Notes under the pieces: generated by a model
Seen by the model: the letters and a program-made list of their open reading frames with translations, nothing else
Databases searched by the model: none
What the model was told of the DNA's origin: nothing
Position numbers and translations under genes: made by a program
Assembly (NCBI GenBank): GCA_020852815.1
Contig: JADZAN010000024.1
Location: 1-64,000 of the forward strand
Direction of reading: 5' to 3'
Source of the DNA: Gemmatimonadaceae bacterium
GTDB taxonomy: Bacteria; Gemmatimonadota; Gemmatimonadetes; Gemmatimonadales; Gemmatimonadaceae
Length of the DNA stretch: 64,000 nt
Shown: in pieces, positions 15,107-22,698 of the stretch
Layout of the letters: every line of letters begins with the position of its first letter
How positions within the stretch are numbered: position 1 is the stretch's first letter

Positions 15107-17809
15107 TCACTTCTCCACCTCCCGCACCACCATCAGTTCATTCCCCCGATCATCAATAACCTTCACCGCCACCTTCCCCGTCGCCCCCGGCACAAAGGGC
15201 GCGCTCACCGTCCCCGCCAGGTGCTCCCACACCGCGTCGTCATACGTCCCCTTGAGCGCGCGCTTGAGGTTGTCCCAGGCGCTGGTGCGCGGGAAGAAGG
15301 CCTGGTCCACGTGGAATGACAGCTCGTTGTAGTTGGTGTCGAGCAGCCACGCCGGCACATCGTCGCCGTCGCGGCGGTCGAGCTCCATGGTGACGGGGTC
15401 GAAGACGTCGAGGCCGCGGAACTCGACCTCGTACTGGGTGGGCTCGCCGGCCTTCTGCTTGGCGGCTTTGCGCAGCACCACCTCGGGGAGCCCGCAGACG
15501 GAGAAGATCTGCGACGAGCGCATGTTCTTGAGCAGGTCGCCCATCATCACGTCGGGCGTGGCCTGCACATAGGTGGCGGGGATCCCGGTGACGTCCTCGC
15601 AGTGCTCCACCAGCTCGCGCGCGTGCGGCTGGATGGCGAAGCCGATGACGTAGAGGTGCGTGTAGTGCTTGGCGTTGGCCTCGCGCGCGGCCTCGTACAC
15701 GAGCTTCTCACTGATGGCACCGCTCTCAGGGCCGAAGACGATGGCGACGTCCTGTCCATCGGCCTTGGCTTCCGCCGAGATGACCTTGGAACGGGGCGGC
15801 CGGATCTGCGTGAGCGTGGCCGACTGGTTCCCCGCCAGCCGCAACACGGGGCTCTTGCGCAGCACCTCCAGCATGCGCTCCACGAACGACCCGTGCGACT
15901 CGGCCACGTTAGGCAGGCCGGAGTCCTCGATGCCATCCCCTTCCCAGTCGACCGGGGTGGGGATGGTGGCCTCGAAGACGAAGGGGCCGCTCACGCGCGT
16001 GATCCCTTTCTTCTCTTCAGGGCGATCGACGAGGACTTCCTGCGCCGGCGGTTCGTTGTTGGCGATGGACTTGAGGGTGATGTGCGGAACGATGCCGCCC
16101 ACCTCCTCACCCTTGCTGTTCTGCTTGCGCTTGTAGGTGAAGCCGCCGGCCGGGCCGCGCGCGTCGTCCTTGAGTTCGTACCAGGGGTAGGTGGCGGTGA
16201 GGAGGCGCTGCCGAGCGAGGGCGAGCGGGACGCGCGAGGTGTCGATGGTGATCCAGCGGCGCCCCCATTGCTCGGCGACGTAGGCGGTGGTGCCCGAGCC
16301 GCAGGTGGGGTCGAGGACGAGGTCGCCGGGGTCGGTGGTCATCAGGAGGCAGCGCTCAATGATGGACGTCGCCGTTTGAACCACGTAGTAGCGCGTCTCA
16401 CCAAAGCCCGTCAGTTTCGCGTCGGGCCAATACGAGTTGATCTCGCGAAAGGGAAACTCGTCACGATATGCCTTATACATCAGGGACTTGCCGACCGCAT
16501 GAAGCCGTCCTGCTTCCCGCAATCGTTCAATCCCCTCCCTCGAGGTCGACCAACCTCGAGCACCGGGCGGATAGAACGTCTTTCCGCCTAACTCAATCGG
16601 GAAGCGAGAGTTCTCGCTTCCTGTTTGTGAAGACAGGTCATTCAACTTTAGGATTCTGCCTTCGGGAATCGGGTCGAGCCTCAGCTTCTGTCGAACCGTT
16701 AGGTCGATAACCTCACCATCGGTGGTCTCCACACAGATGTAACGTTCGTTCGGATTCTCGAATGGGTCTCGGTCGACAAAGACGGAGCGATACCTGATGG
16801 AGTCGAAGTCCTTGGAGTACCAGAGGAGATAGTCATTGACGGTTGCAGGAAGCTGGCTCGTCTGGCCTTGCGTCTTCTTGAACGCCAGAACCATGCAACT
16901 GTTCTCCGCCCCAAACACCTCATCCATCAACTCCCGCACGTGGTGCAGATTCTCATCCGAGATCTGCACGAACACGCTCCCACTTGGGCTGAGCAGCTCC
17001 CTCGCCAGCAGCAACCGGTCGCGCAGGTACGTCAGATACGAGTGCAGCCCCAGCTCCCACGTGTCGCGGTACGCCTGCACCATCTCCGGCTCCCGCGTCA
17101 TGTCCCCGTCGTCGTTGTGCTTCACGTCCCGCTTGCGCACAAACGGCTGGAAGTTGCTCCCGAACTTCACCCCGTACGGCGGGTCGATGTAGATCATCTG
17201 CACCTGCCCACCCAGCCCCTCGTAGTGCAGCAGCGAGTTCATCACCACCAGCGAATCGCCGAGCACCATGCGGTTCACCCAGCGGTCGCGATGCTCGTAG
17301 GCGCGCAGCGTCTGGTCCACCACGCTGTGGCGCGGGTCGCTGAACAGGTCCAGCTCGGCCTGCTGCGTGCGTTCATGCCGCTGCACGCTCTCCAGGATGG
17401 CCTTGGTGCTCAGCCGCTCGTGCACAAAGAGCGGGAGCGTGGGCACATCGAACGAGAGGCGCTCGCCCTTGCCGGTCCAGTTGAGGAAGGGGCGTCCTAG
17501 CGCGGCGAGCTTGTCGGCGGCGGCCCTTGCCTCTTCCAGCGAGGTGGCGTTGCGGATGGCGGCGATGAGCGCTTCGCCCTGTTCGCGCGCCGGGTTCTGC
17601 GCATCCCAGTCGAGCGATGGCGAGAGCGAGGAGTCGTAGCGATAGGTGGCCGGCGCCTTCTTCTTGCGGAACTGTGCCTGCGTCCCCACGTCGGGGCGCA
17701 GCGGGGAGTCGGCGGTGGGGTGCGAGTAGTTCTGCGTGGCGGCGGCGCTGCCAGGCTTGGGAGCCTTGGGCTTGATGGCGGCGCCGGATGACTTCTTGCG
17801 AGCAGGCAT
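15107..17809 (-). CDS. Type III-like DNA methyltransferase (Mod)
   Basis: The 900-aa protein has the beta-class order of motifs: catalytic motif IV DPPY at residues 209-212 (MIYIDPPYGVKF), then the AdoMet motif DPTCGSGTT at 500-508. The region between the motifs is where target recognition normally sits. A long C-terminal extension of about 350 residues follows. Mod normally modifies adenine in the recognition site and is required for Res cutting. It is 25 bp downstream of a PLD-family gene and 60 bp upstream of the TIGR04255-like gene, so at least part of the island is one operon. Confidence 0.92.
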   Translation of the reverse strand: MPARKKSSGAAIKPKAPKPGSAAATQNYSHPTADSPLRPDVGTQAQFRKKKAPATYRYDSSLSPSLDWDAQNPAREQGEALIAAIRNATSLEEARAAADKLAALGRPFLNWTGKGERLSFDVPTLPLFVHERLSTKAILESVQRHERTQQAELDLFSDPRHSVVDQTLRAYEHRDRWVNRMVLGDSLVVMNSLLHYEGLGGQVQMIYIDPPYGVKFGSNFQPFVRKRDVKHNDDGDMTREPEMVQAYRDTWELGLHSYLTYLRDRLLLARELLSPSGSVFVQISDENLHHVRELMDEVFGAENSCMVLAFKKTQGQTSQLPATVNDYLLWYSKDFDSIRYRSVFVDRDPFENPNERYICVETTDGEVIDLTVRQKLRLDPIPEGRILKLNDLSSQTGSENSRFPIELGGKTFYPPGARGWSTSREGIERLREAGRLHAVGKSLMYKAYRDEFPFREINSYWPDAKLTGFGETRYYVVQTATSIIERCLLMTTDPGDLVLDPTCGSGTTAYVAEQWGRRWITIDTSRVPLALARQRLLTATYPWYELKDDARGPAGGFTYKRKQNSKGEEVGGIVPHITLKSIANNEPPAQEVLVDRPEEKKGITRVSGPFVFEATIPTPVDWEGDGIEDSGLPNVAESHGSFVERMLEVLRKSPVLRLAGNQSATLTQIRPPRSKVISAEAKADGQDVAIVFGPESGAISEKLVYEAAREANAKHYTHLYVIGFAIQPHARELVEHCEDVTGIPATYVQATPDVMMGDLLKNMRSSQIFSVCGLPEVVLRKAAKQKAGEPTQYEVEFRGLDVFDPVTMELDRRDGDDVPAWLLDTNYNELSFHVDQAFFPRTSAWDNLKRALKGTYDDAVWEHLAGTVSAPFVPGATGKVAVKVIDDRGNELMVVREVEK

Positions 17810-17834
17810 TCGCGAATGTTCGGGGTTCGCGTGG

Positions 17835-18980
17835 TCAGGCGTTGGCCCAGTTTACCCGGGCGAACAGGCGCTGGCGATATGCGCGGTCGGTGGCGGTGCG
17901 GAAGAGGATGCGGGAGTGGTGCCGCTGGTTCTGCGAGCCCGCTCTTCTAAGGAGTTCGACCTGACAGGCGATGAGCCATTCGTCGCGAAAACGTCGATCG
18001 GAAAGAAACGAGAAGTCCCGGAACGCGATGGACATCGGCGGCTCGTCGGTCTCACCGCGTTGCGCCCGGAATTGAACGTCGTCGTAGACGCGCCCGGGTG
18101 CAGACGCGTCGACCACATCGGCGTTGGCTCGAACGAGTAGCATGGCGCCGGCGATCCCGAGCGTGCGATCGTCGGCGATGTAGGGCCGCAATACCCATCG
18201 TGAGTTGATGGTGACTGGGATAAAGAACGTCCCCTCGCGAATGGTGAGGACAAATCGCTTGTCGCCGTTCTCGACGCCAAGAGCCTCCACTAGCGTGGCT
18301 ATGGATTCGAAATAGGACTCCGTCCAGCGTCGGGAGGGAGCGCCGGCGAGGTAGGCAATCAGCCGGTCTTCCGAGTCGGCCTTCCGATCGATGTCGGCTT
18401 CGGCGACGATGAGGCTAGCTGCACGCGCAGAGGCAGTCTCCGGCGCGGCCAACGGGATTGTTCGGAGCGTCGGCGTAGTCTCGCTTTCAGGGAGCGCAGG
18501 AAGGGAGGCTTCGAACTCGAGCAGCTGTTCGCGAACGATGGGGCTCGCGTGCATCCACAGAAGGTCATACCACTCCCTAATCTGTCGGACCTGACCTTCG
18601 TCTGAGACTACCGCTCCCACCTCCTGTCGCTGGAACAGCCCGCGCTCCGTGAAGTTCGCCGACCCAAACATCGCCAAGGTGGGCGACAGCGCGACCTTGG
18701 CATGCAGGTCGCGACAGTGCCGCACCTGCTGGGCGTGCTCGTGAATGAAGTCGAGAATCTCCGTCCTCGCCGGCCGCGCAAACGCACGCAACCACTCCTC
18801 CGCGTCGGTCACGAGGCGAAACTTGGGGGCGCGTCTGACCAACTCGCGAAGGATGGAAACGGACAGGTACGGCGCCGCGAGATCCAACTCGCCCGCGTCC
18901 GCGACCTCGCGCAACGCCCGCTCGAACGGCGACGCTCCCTTCCCCTCTTCCCCCGGGAACCTCAATAGCAGCTGCATCAT
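17835..18980 (-). CDS. Phospholipase D-superfamily protein (probable nuclease)
   Basis: The start is ATG 18980, with GGAGG 9 nt upstream; a frame extending to 19259 would cross the promoter palindrome and has no support. The 381-aa protein contains one PLD motif at residues 93-112: DLHAKVALSP then MFGSANFTERG (His93, Lys95, Asn109, Glu112). A single HKD motif means it would act as a dimer, as in the Nuc/BfiI nucleases. The remaining 250 residues are unfamiliar and may bind DNA or partners. It is the first gene of the leftward restriction island and sits 25 bp before mod. Confidence 0.8.
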   Translation of the reverse strand: MMQLLLRFPGEEGKGASPFERALREVADAGELDLAAPYLSVSILRELVRRAPKFRLVTDAEEWLRAFARPARTEILDFIHEHAQQVRHCRDLHAKVALSPTLAMFGSANFTERGLFQRQEVGAVVSDEGQVRQIREWYDLLWMHASPIVREQLLEFEASLPALPESETTPTLRTIPLAAPETASARAASLIVAEADIDRKADSEDRLIAYLAGAPSRRWTESYFESIATLVEALGVENGDKRFVLTIREGTFFIPVTINSRWVLRPYIADDRTLGIAGAMLLVRANADVVDASAPGRVYDDVQFRAQRGETDEPPMSIAFRDFSFLSDRRFRDEWLIACQVELLRRAGSQNQRHHSRILFRTATDRAYRQRLFARVNWANA

Positions 18981-19165
18981 CCTCCCGATCCTCCTCCCGC
19001 ACACATGACATGGCCGAGCCGAGTGCCCAGTCGCGACTGCGCGGCACGTTGCGGCCAGAACAACCGACTGTCCAGCCCGCCCAGCGCCGCCGTGCGCCCC
19101 GCTCGTCATCGCCCCCGCGACACCCCGCGAGGGAATCGCCGACACCCGCCCCCTGAAGTTGCACA

Positions 19166-19187
19166 TATATAACCATAGAGTTATATA
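19166..19187. promoter_or_regulatory. Perfect AT-rich palindrome between divergent operons
   Basis: TATATAAC and GTTATATA are separated by 6 nt, an exact 8-bp inverted repeat. It lies 186 bp before the PLD gene start (leftward) and 27 bp before the ATG at 19214 (rightward). The TATATA runs could also serve as -10 elements. It is a good candidate operator for the restriction operon, the haem-protein pair, or both. Confidence 0.6.
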
Positions 19188-19213
19188 GATGGACCGACGC
19201 TCCCAGAGGGACA

Positions 19214-19870
19214 ATGCCAGTGGTTGCCCAGCGCCTACGCTCGCAGCGGGTGTGGCCAATGATCTTCCTGTTGATGGGAAGCGCGCACTTCTTCTTCGTC
19301 ACTCCGCTCGAAGCGCAGGGGGCGCAGAAGGCGCAGGGGCAGGGCGCCGCCGCGGCGCTCCCGCCGGCACGCGCGGCAGTCGCGCGCGCGGTCCACGAGG
19401 TCGAGGCGCTGGATCTCCTGCGCTCGACGCTGGCGCAGTCCTTTGCGGCTGGCGGCATGGCGGCCACCGACTCGACCTTCGCGCAGGTGTGCAAGCCGGT
19501 GAAGGGGAAGGCGATGGCGCTGGCCAGGGAGACAGGATGGTCGATTGCGCAGCTCGCCGAACGCAACCGGAATCCCGATAACGCACTCGACGCCGAGTCG
19601 CGCCGCGCATTTCGCGCGATGCAACAGGACCCGGCGCTCATGAGCATGACGCGCCGCGCGACGATGCGCGGCGAGACGGGAACGCGTTACTTTCGACGCA
19701 TCACCGTGGAGCCGGCGTGCCTCGCCTGTCATGGCGCGCGCGACCGGCGTCCCGATTTCGTGCAGAAGAACTACCCCGCGGACCGGGCCTACGGCTTTGC
19801 AGCTGGCGACCTGCGCGGGGTGTACTCGGTCTTCATCCCCGACTCGGCCGCGGCCGCCGGTCGGCGGTAG
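19214..19870 (+). CDS. c-type haem protein with DUF3365/Tll0287-like domain
   Basis: The 218-aa protein has a signal-like N terminus (MIFLLMGSAHFFFVTPLEAQ, split at about residues 16-35). The DUF3365-type domain ends with the single haem-binding motif CLACHG and the sequence YGFAAGDLRGVYSVFIPD. Proteins of this type are exported, covalently bind one haem c and are thought to sense redox state or gases. It is followed 45 bp later by another single-haem cytochrome gene, suggesting a small electron-transfer or sensing pair. Confidence 0.8.
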   Translation: MPVVAQRLRSQRVWPMIFLLMGSAHFFFVTPLEAQGAQKAQGQGAAAALPPARAAVARAVHEVEALDLLRSTLAQSFAAGGMAATDSTFAQVCKPVKGKAMALARETGWSIAQLAERNRNPDNALDAESRRAFRAMQQDPALMSMTRRATMRGETGTRYFRRITVEPACLACHGARDRRPDFVQKNYPADRAYGFAAGDLRGVYSVFIPDSAAAAGRR

Positions 19871-19915
19871 GACCCTCGGAGCGCCGGCCGGATCTCCGGC
19901 GCAGGGAACGAACGT

Positions 19916-20467
19916 ATGCGGTTGAACCGGAGCTTTCGGTCGGTTGTGAACGTGACGACGCGCATCCCGACGCGCGCGACGAGGGGTATCGCCGCAGCGC
20001 TCGGCGTTGCCATCGCGATGACGGCGTCCGATGCGTTGGCACAGGGCGACGCCGCGCGCGCTGCCCAGCTCGCCCAGGGCAAGCAGCTCGTCTCGACGGT
20101 CTGCGCCGCGTGCCACACCGAGCAGCCGCCGCCCAAGCTGGCGCCGCCGCTCTCCCACGTGTCGCGGCGCTATCGCATGCTGAACCAGGGCGACCGCGAC
20201 AAGGCGCTGGCGCGCATCGTGGCCTGGATCAAGGCGCCGGCCAAGGAGAAGTCGCTGATGCCGGCCATGGCCATCGAGCGCTTCGGACTCATGGCCCCGC
20301 TCCCGCTTCCCGACAGCCAACTACAGGCAGCGGCAGCCTATGTCTGGTCGCTCTCCGAGGGCGACTCGACGATGGGAGGCGGGATGGGGAACATGCGCGG
20401 GATGCAGCATGGGCACATGGCCGACACGTCGAAGATGAAGGACACCACCACGCTCAAGCGGCCATAA
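19916..20467 (+). CDS. Single-haem cytochrome c with Met/His-rich tail
   Basis: The 183-aa protein has an N-terminal signal peptide (IAAALGVAIAMTASDALAQ). One CAACH haem motif lies at about residues 63-67, and PLSHVSRRYR and MPAMAIERFG follow; the latter Met could be the axial ligand. The last 35 residues are rich in Met, Gly and His (MGGGMGNMRGMQHGHM), a composition seen in copper-binding tails. Its role is periplasmic electron transfer, possibly copper-linked. It lies 45 bp after the DUF3365 gene. Confidence 0.8.
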   Translation: MRLNRSFRSVVNVTTRIPTRATRGIAAALGVAIAMTASDALAQGDAARAAQLAQGKQLVSTVCAACHTEQPPPKLAPPLSHVSRRYRMLNQGDRDKALARIVAWIKAPAKEKSLMPAMAIERFGLMAPLPLPDSQLQAAAAYVWSLSEGDSTMGGGMGNMRGMQHGHMADTSKMKDTTTLKRP

Positions 20468-20598
20468 TACGACGAACGCCGGGACCGCTGGGCGCGTTAG
20501 GTGTACGAATCAGGGTGTGTCTCGCGCCACCGCGCCGTGGTATCGTGGTGACGTTCGAGATGTCGCGGGGAATCACGACCTACCGGGAGGCTGACTGC

Positions 20599-20868
20599 AT
20601 GGCATCGCTCGCGAAGACGGCACAGAGGGCCAGGAAGGCTGCGCTCAAGAAGGAGCAGGTGGTCGAGAAGTCGGTGAAGAAGGCGGTCACGAAGGGTGTC
20701 GCAAAGGCCGAGAAAGGGGCCAAGGCACTGGCAACCAAGGTGGCCGACAAGGTCACCGGGCGGGACAAGAAGAAGAAGGCGCTCAAGCGGGCGGCCGTAG
20801 GCGCCGCCGTCGTCGCGGGGCTCGCCGCGGCGGGCGTCGCGGTGGTCAAGGCGCGGAAGAAGAGATAG
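20599..20868 (+). CDS. Lysine-rich small protein (histone H1-like composition)
   Basis: The ATG at 20599 is preceded by GGGAGG at 9 nt spacing and yields 89 aa. The N-terminal 65 residues are alternating Lys/Ala-rich (KKAVTKGVAKAEKGAKALATK), similar to bacterial H1-like proteins. A hydrophobic stretch (AAVGAAVVAGLAAAGVAVV) near the end precedes KARKKR. The basic part may bind nucleic acid or phospholipid, and the hydrophobic segment suggests a tail anchor. No family was recognised. Confidence 0.6.
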   Translation: MASLAKTAQRARKAALKKEQVVEKSVKKAVTKGVAKAEKGAKALATKVADKVTGRDKKKKALKRAAVGAAVVAGLAAAGVAVVKARKKR

Positions 20869-20869
20869 A

Positions 20870-20890
20870 GGGCGGACGGGGGACGGGGGA
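20870..20890 (+). other. G-rich tract immediately after a stop codon
   Basis: GGGCGG then two GGGGGAC units begin 1 nt after the stop at 20868. The same sequence follows the ahcY stop at 56407. With the inverted C-rich tract at 21034-21066 it flanks a hairpin terminator. Confidence 0.6.
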
Positions 20891-20897
20891 CAGCTTG

Positions 20898-20915
20898 CCC
20901 CAGCGAAGGCTGGGG
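20898..20915. repeat. Single copy of the dispersed CCCCAGC hairpin repeat
   Basis: CCCCAGC, a GAAG loop and GCTGGGG form a 7-bp inverted repeat, in the opposite orientation to the array at 5521-5857. Confidence 0.85.
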
Positions 20916-20928
20916 GGAGACGGGAGTG

Positions 20929-20962
20929 CGAGGGGGCGGACGCGTGAGCGTCCGCCCCCTCG
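20929..20962 (+). terminator. Perfect 15-bp hairpin with GTGA loop
   Basis: Stem 20929-20943 pairs with 20948-20962, followed by CGATTTG. It is placed after the lysine-rich gene and before tldD-like. The flanking GGGAGTGC before the stem and TTTGCT after it also frame the hairpin downstream of ahcY. Confidence 0.75.
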
Positions 20963-21033
20963 CGATTTGCTGCGCTGGATTCCAACATCCCCGCGCCCCC
21001 GCACGTACCCCCCCAGAGTTGCACGCCACCGAA

Positions 21034-21066
21034 CTCCCGTCCCCTGTCCCCCGTCTCCCGTCCCGT
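21034..21066 (+). other. C-rich tract abutting a start codon (i-motif/G4-capable)
   Basis: Five runs of 3 to 5 C separated by 2 to 4 nt end directly at the ATG of 21067. The opposite strand could fold as a G-quadruplex. No Shine-Dalgarno sequence is present between the tract and the ATG. Confidence 0.55.
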
Positions 21067-22698
21067 ATGCCCTTCTCCCGTCGTGATTTCGTGTCCACCT
21101 CCGCTGCGGCCGCGGCCGCGCTGGGGGTTGGGCACCTTACCCCGCGCGTGGCGGCGGCGATGTCGGTTGGTCCCGACGCGCTGCCGCTGCAGGACCCGGC
21201 GTTCAAGCAACTGGCGATGCGCGCCCTCGAGGCGGCGAAGGGGGCCGGGGCGTCGTACGCCGATGTGCGCATCTCGCGCAACCGGACGCAGAACGTTTTC
21301 ACGCGCGAGCGGCGCGTGCAGGGGGTCGTGGACAACGAGACGTTCGGCTTCGGCGTGCGCGTCCTCGTGAACGGGGCCTGGGGGTTTGCCGCCAGCAGCA
21401 CGATCACGCCGGAGGAGATCGTGCGCGTGGCGCGCCAGGCGGCCCGCCAGGCGCAAGCGTCGCGCCCCACGCAGCTCAAGCCGGTCGTCCTGGCCCCCGG
21501 GCAGGCGCCGGTGACCGACGGCACCTGGAAGTCGCCGATCCAGAAGGACCCCTTCGACGTCCCGATCGAGGAGAAGGTGCAGTTGCTCCTGGCGGCGAAT
21601 GAGGCGGCGCTCAAGGTGAAGGGGGCGCGCTTCTGCACCTCGTCGATGTTCTTCCTGCGGGAGGAGAAGACCTACGCCAACACCGATGGGAGCTACACGG
21701 TCCAGACGATCTACCGCGCCCAGCCGTCGCTGACGGTGACGGCGGTGTCGGCCGACTTCACCGACTTCCAGTCGCGCCAGTCGACGGACATCCAGCCCAA
21801 GGGGCTCGGCTACGAGCACGTCACCAACGCCAACCTGGTGACCAACGCGACCAAGTGGGCCGAGCAAGCGGTGGAGAAGCTCTCGGCCAAGCCGGTGGAG
21901 GTGGGACGTTACGACCTGGTGCTGCACCCCACGCACTTGTGGCTGACGGTGCATGAGGCGTGCGCGCACCCCACGGAGCTGGACCGCGCGCTGGGCTATG
22001 AGGCCAACTATGCGGGGACGTCGTTCGCCGCGCCGCCGGAGAAGACGTTAGGCACCCTCAAGTTCGGCTCGCCGCTCATGAACGTGCGCGGTGACCGCTC
22101 GCAGGCCGGCTCGCTCTCGGCGTGCGGCTGGGACGACGAAGGGCAGAAGCCCGACGACTTCATGATCATCGAGAAGGGGATCCTCGTGAACTACCACGCG
22201 ATTACCCGCATGCAGGCCCCCTTTCTCGACTGGTGGTACCGGAAGAACGGGAAGCCGCTCAAGTCGCAGGGGTGCTCGTACTCGCAGAGCTGGGCCGACG
22301 TGCAGTTCGAGCGCATGCCCAACGTGTCGCTCATGCCGGGGACGACCGAGCGCTCGTTCGAGGACATCATCGCGGCCACCGACAAGGGGATCGCGATCGT
22401 GGGCGACGGGTCGTTCTCGATCGACCAGCAGCGCTACAACGCGCAGTTTGGCGGACAGCTGTTCTATGAGATCAAGGGAGGCAAGGTCGTTGGCATGCTG
22501 AAGGACGTGGCCTACCAGATTCGCACGCCGGAGTTCTGGGCGGCGATGGACATGATCGGCGGACCGAAGAGTTACGAACTGTGCGGCGCCTTTGGCGATG
22601 CCAAGGGACAACCCTCGCAATCGAACGCCGTATCGCATGGGTGCGTCCCGACGCGCCATCGCCAGATCAACGTGATCAACACCGGGAGGCAGGGATGA
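21067..22698 (+). CDS. TldD-family metalloprotease with Tat-type signal
   Basis: The 543-aa protein starts with a twin-arginine leader (MPFSRRDFVSTSAAAAAALG). The TldD fold carries the zinc motif HEACAH (HExxxH) in HPTHLWLTVHEACAHPTELD. The family cleaves unfolded or modified peptides such as the microcin B17 precursor. Unlike cytosolic E. coli TldD, this copy appears to be exported. It overlaps the next gene by 4 nt (ATGA), giving a TldD/TldE-like pair that normally forms a heterodimer with zinc only in TldD. Confidence 0.85.
   Translation: MPFSRRDFVSTSAAAAAALGVGHLTPRVAAAMSVGPDALPLQDPAFKQLAMRALEAAKGAGASYADVRISRNRTQNVFTRERRVQGVVDNETFGFGVRVLVNGAWGFAASSTITPEEIVRVARQAARQAQASRPTQLKPVVLAPGQAPVTDGTWKSPIQKDPFDVPIEEKVQLLLAANEAALKVKGARFCTSSMFFLREEKTYANTDGSYTVQTIYRAQPSLTVTAVSADFTDFQSRQSTDIQPKGLGYEHVTNANLVTNATKWAEQAVEKLSAKPVEVGRYDLVLHPTHLWLTVHEACAHPTELDRALGYEANYAGTSFAAPPEKTLGTLKFGSPLMNVRGDRSQAGSLSACGWDDEGQKPDDFMIIEKGILVNYHAITRMQAPFLDWWYRKNGKPLKSQGCSYSQSWADVQFERMPNVSLMPGTTERSFEDIIAATDKGIAIVGDGSFSIDQQRYNAQFGGQLFYEIKGGKVVGMLKDVAYQIRTPEFWAAMDMIGGPKSYELCGAFGDAKGQPSQSNAVSHGCVPTRHRQINVINTGRQG

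Noticed and set aside
8729-17809. BREX or DISARM identity for the restriction island
   Set aside because: No PglZ, BrxC, BrxL, DrmA-DrmC-like or helicase-kinase genes are seen; Mod plus Res fit Type III.
17835-19259. Extended start of the PLD protein at 19259
   Set aside because: It would run across the 19166-19187 palindrome and adds residues without homology; ATG 18980 has GGAGG.
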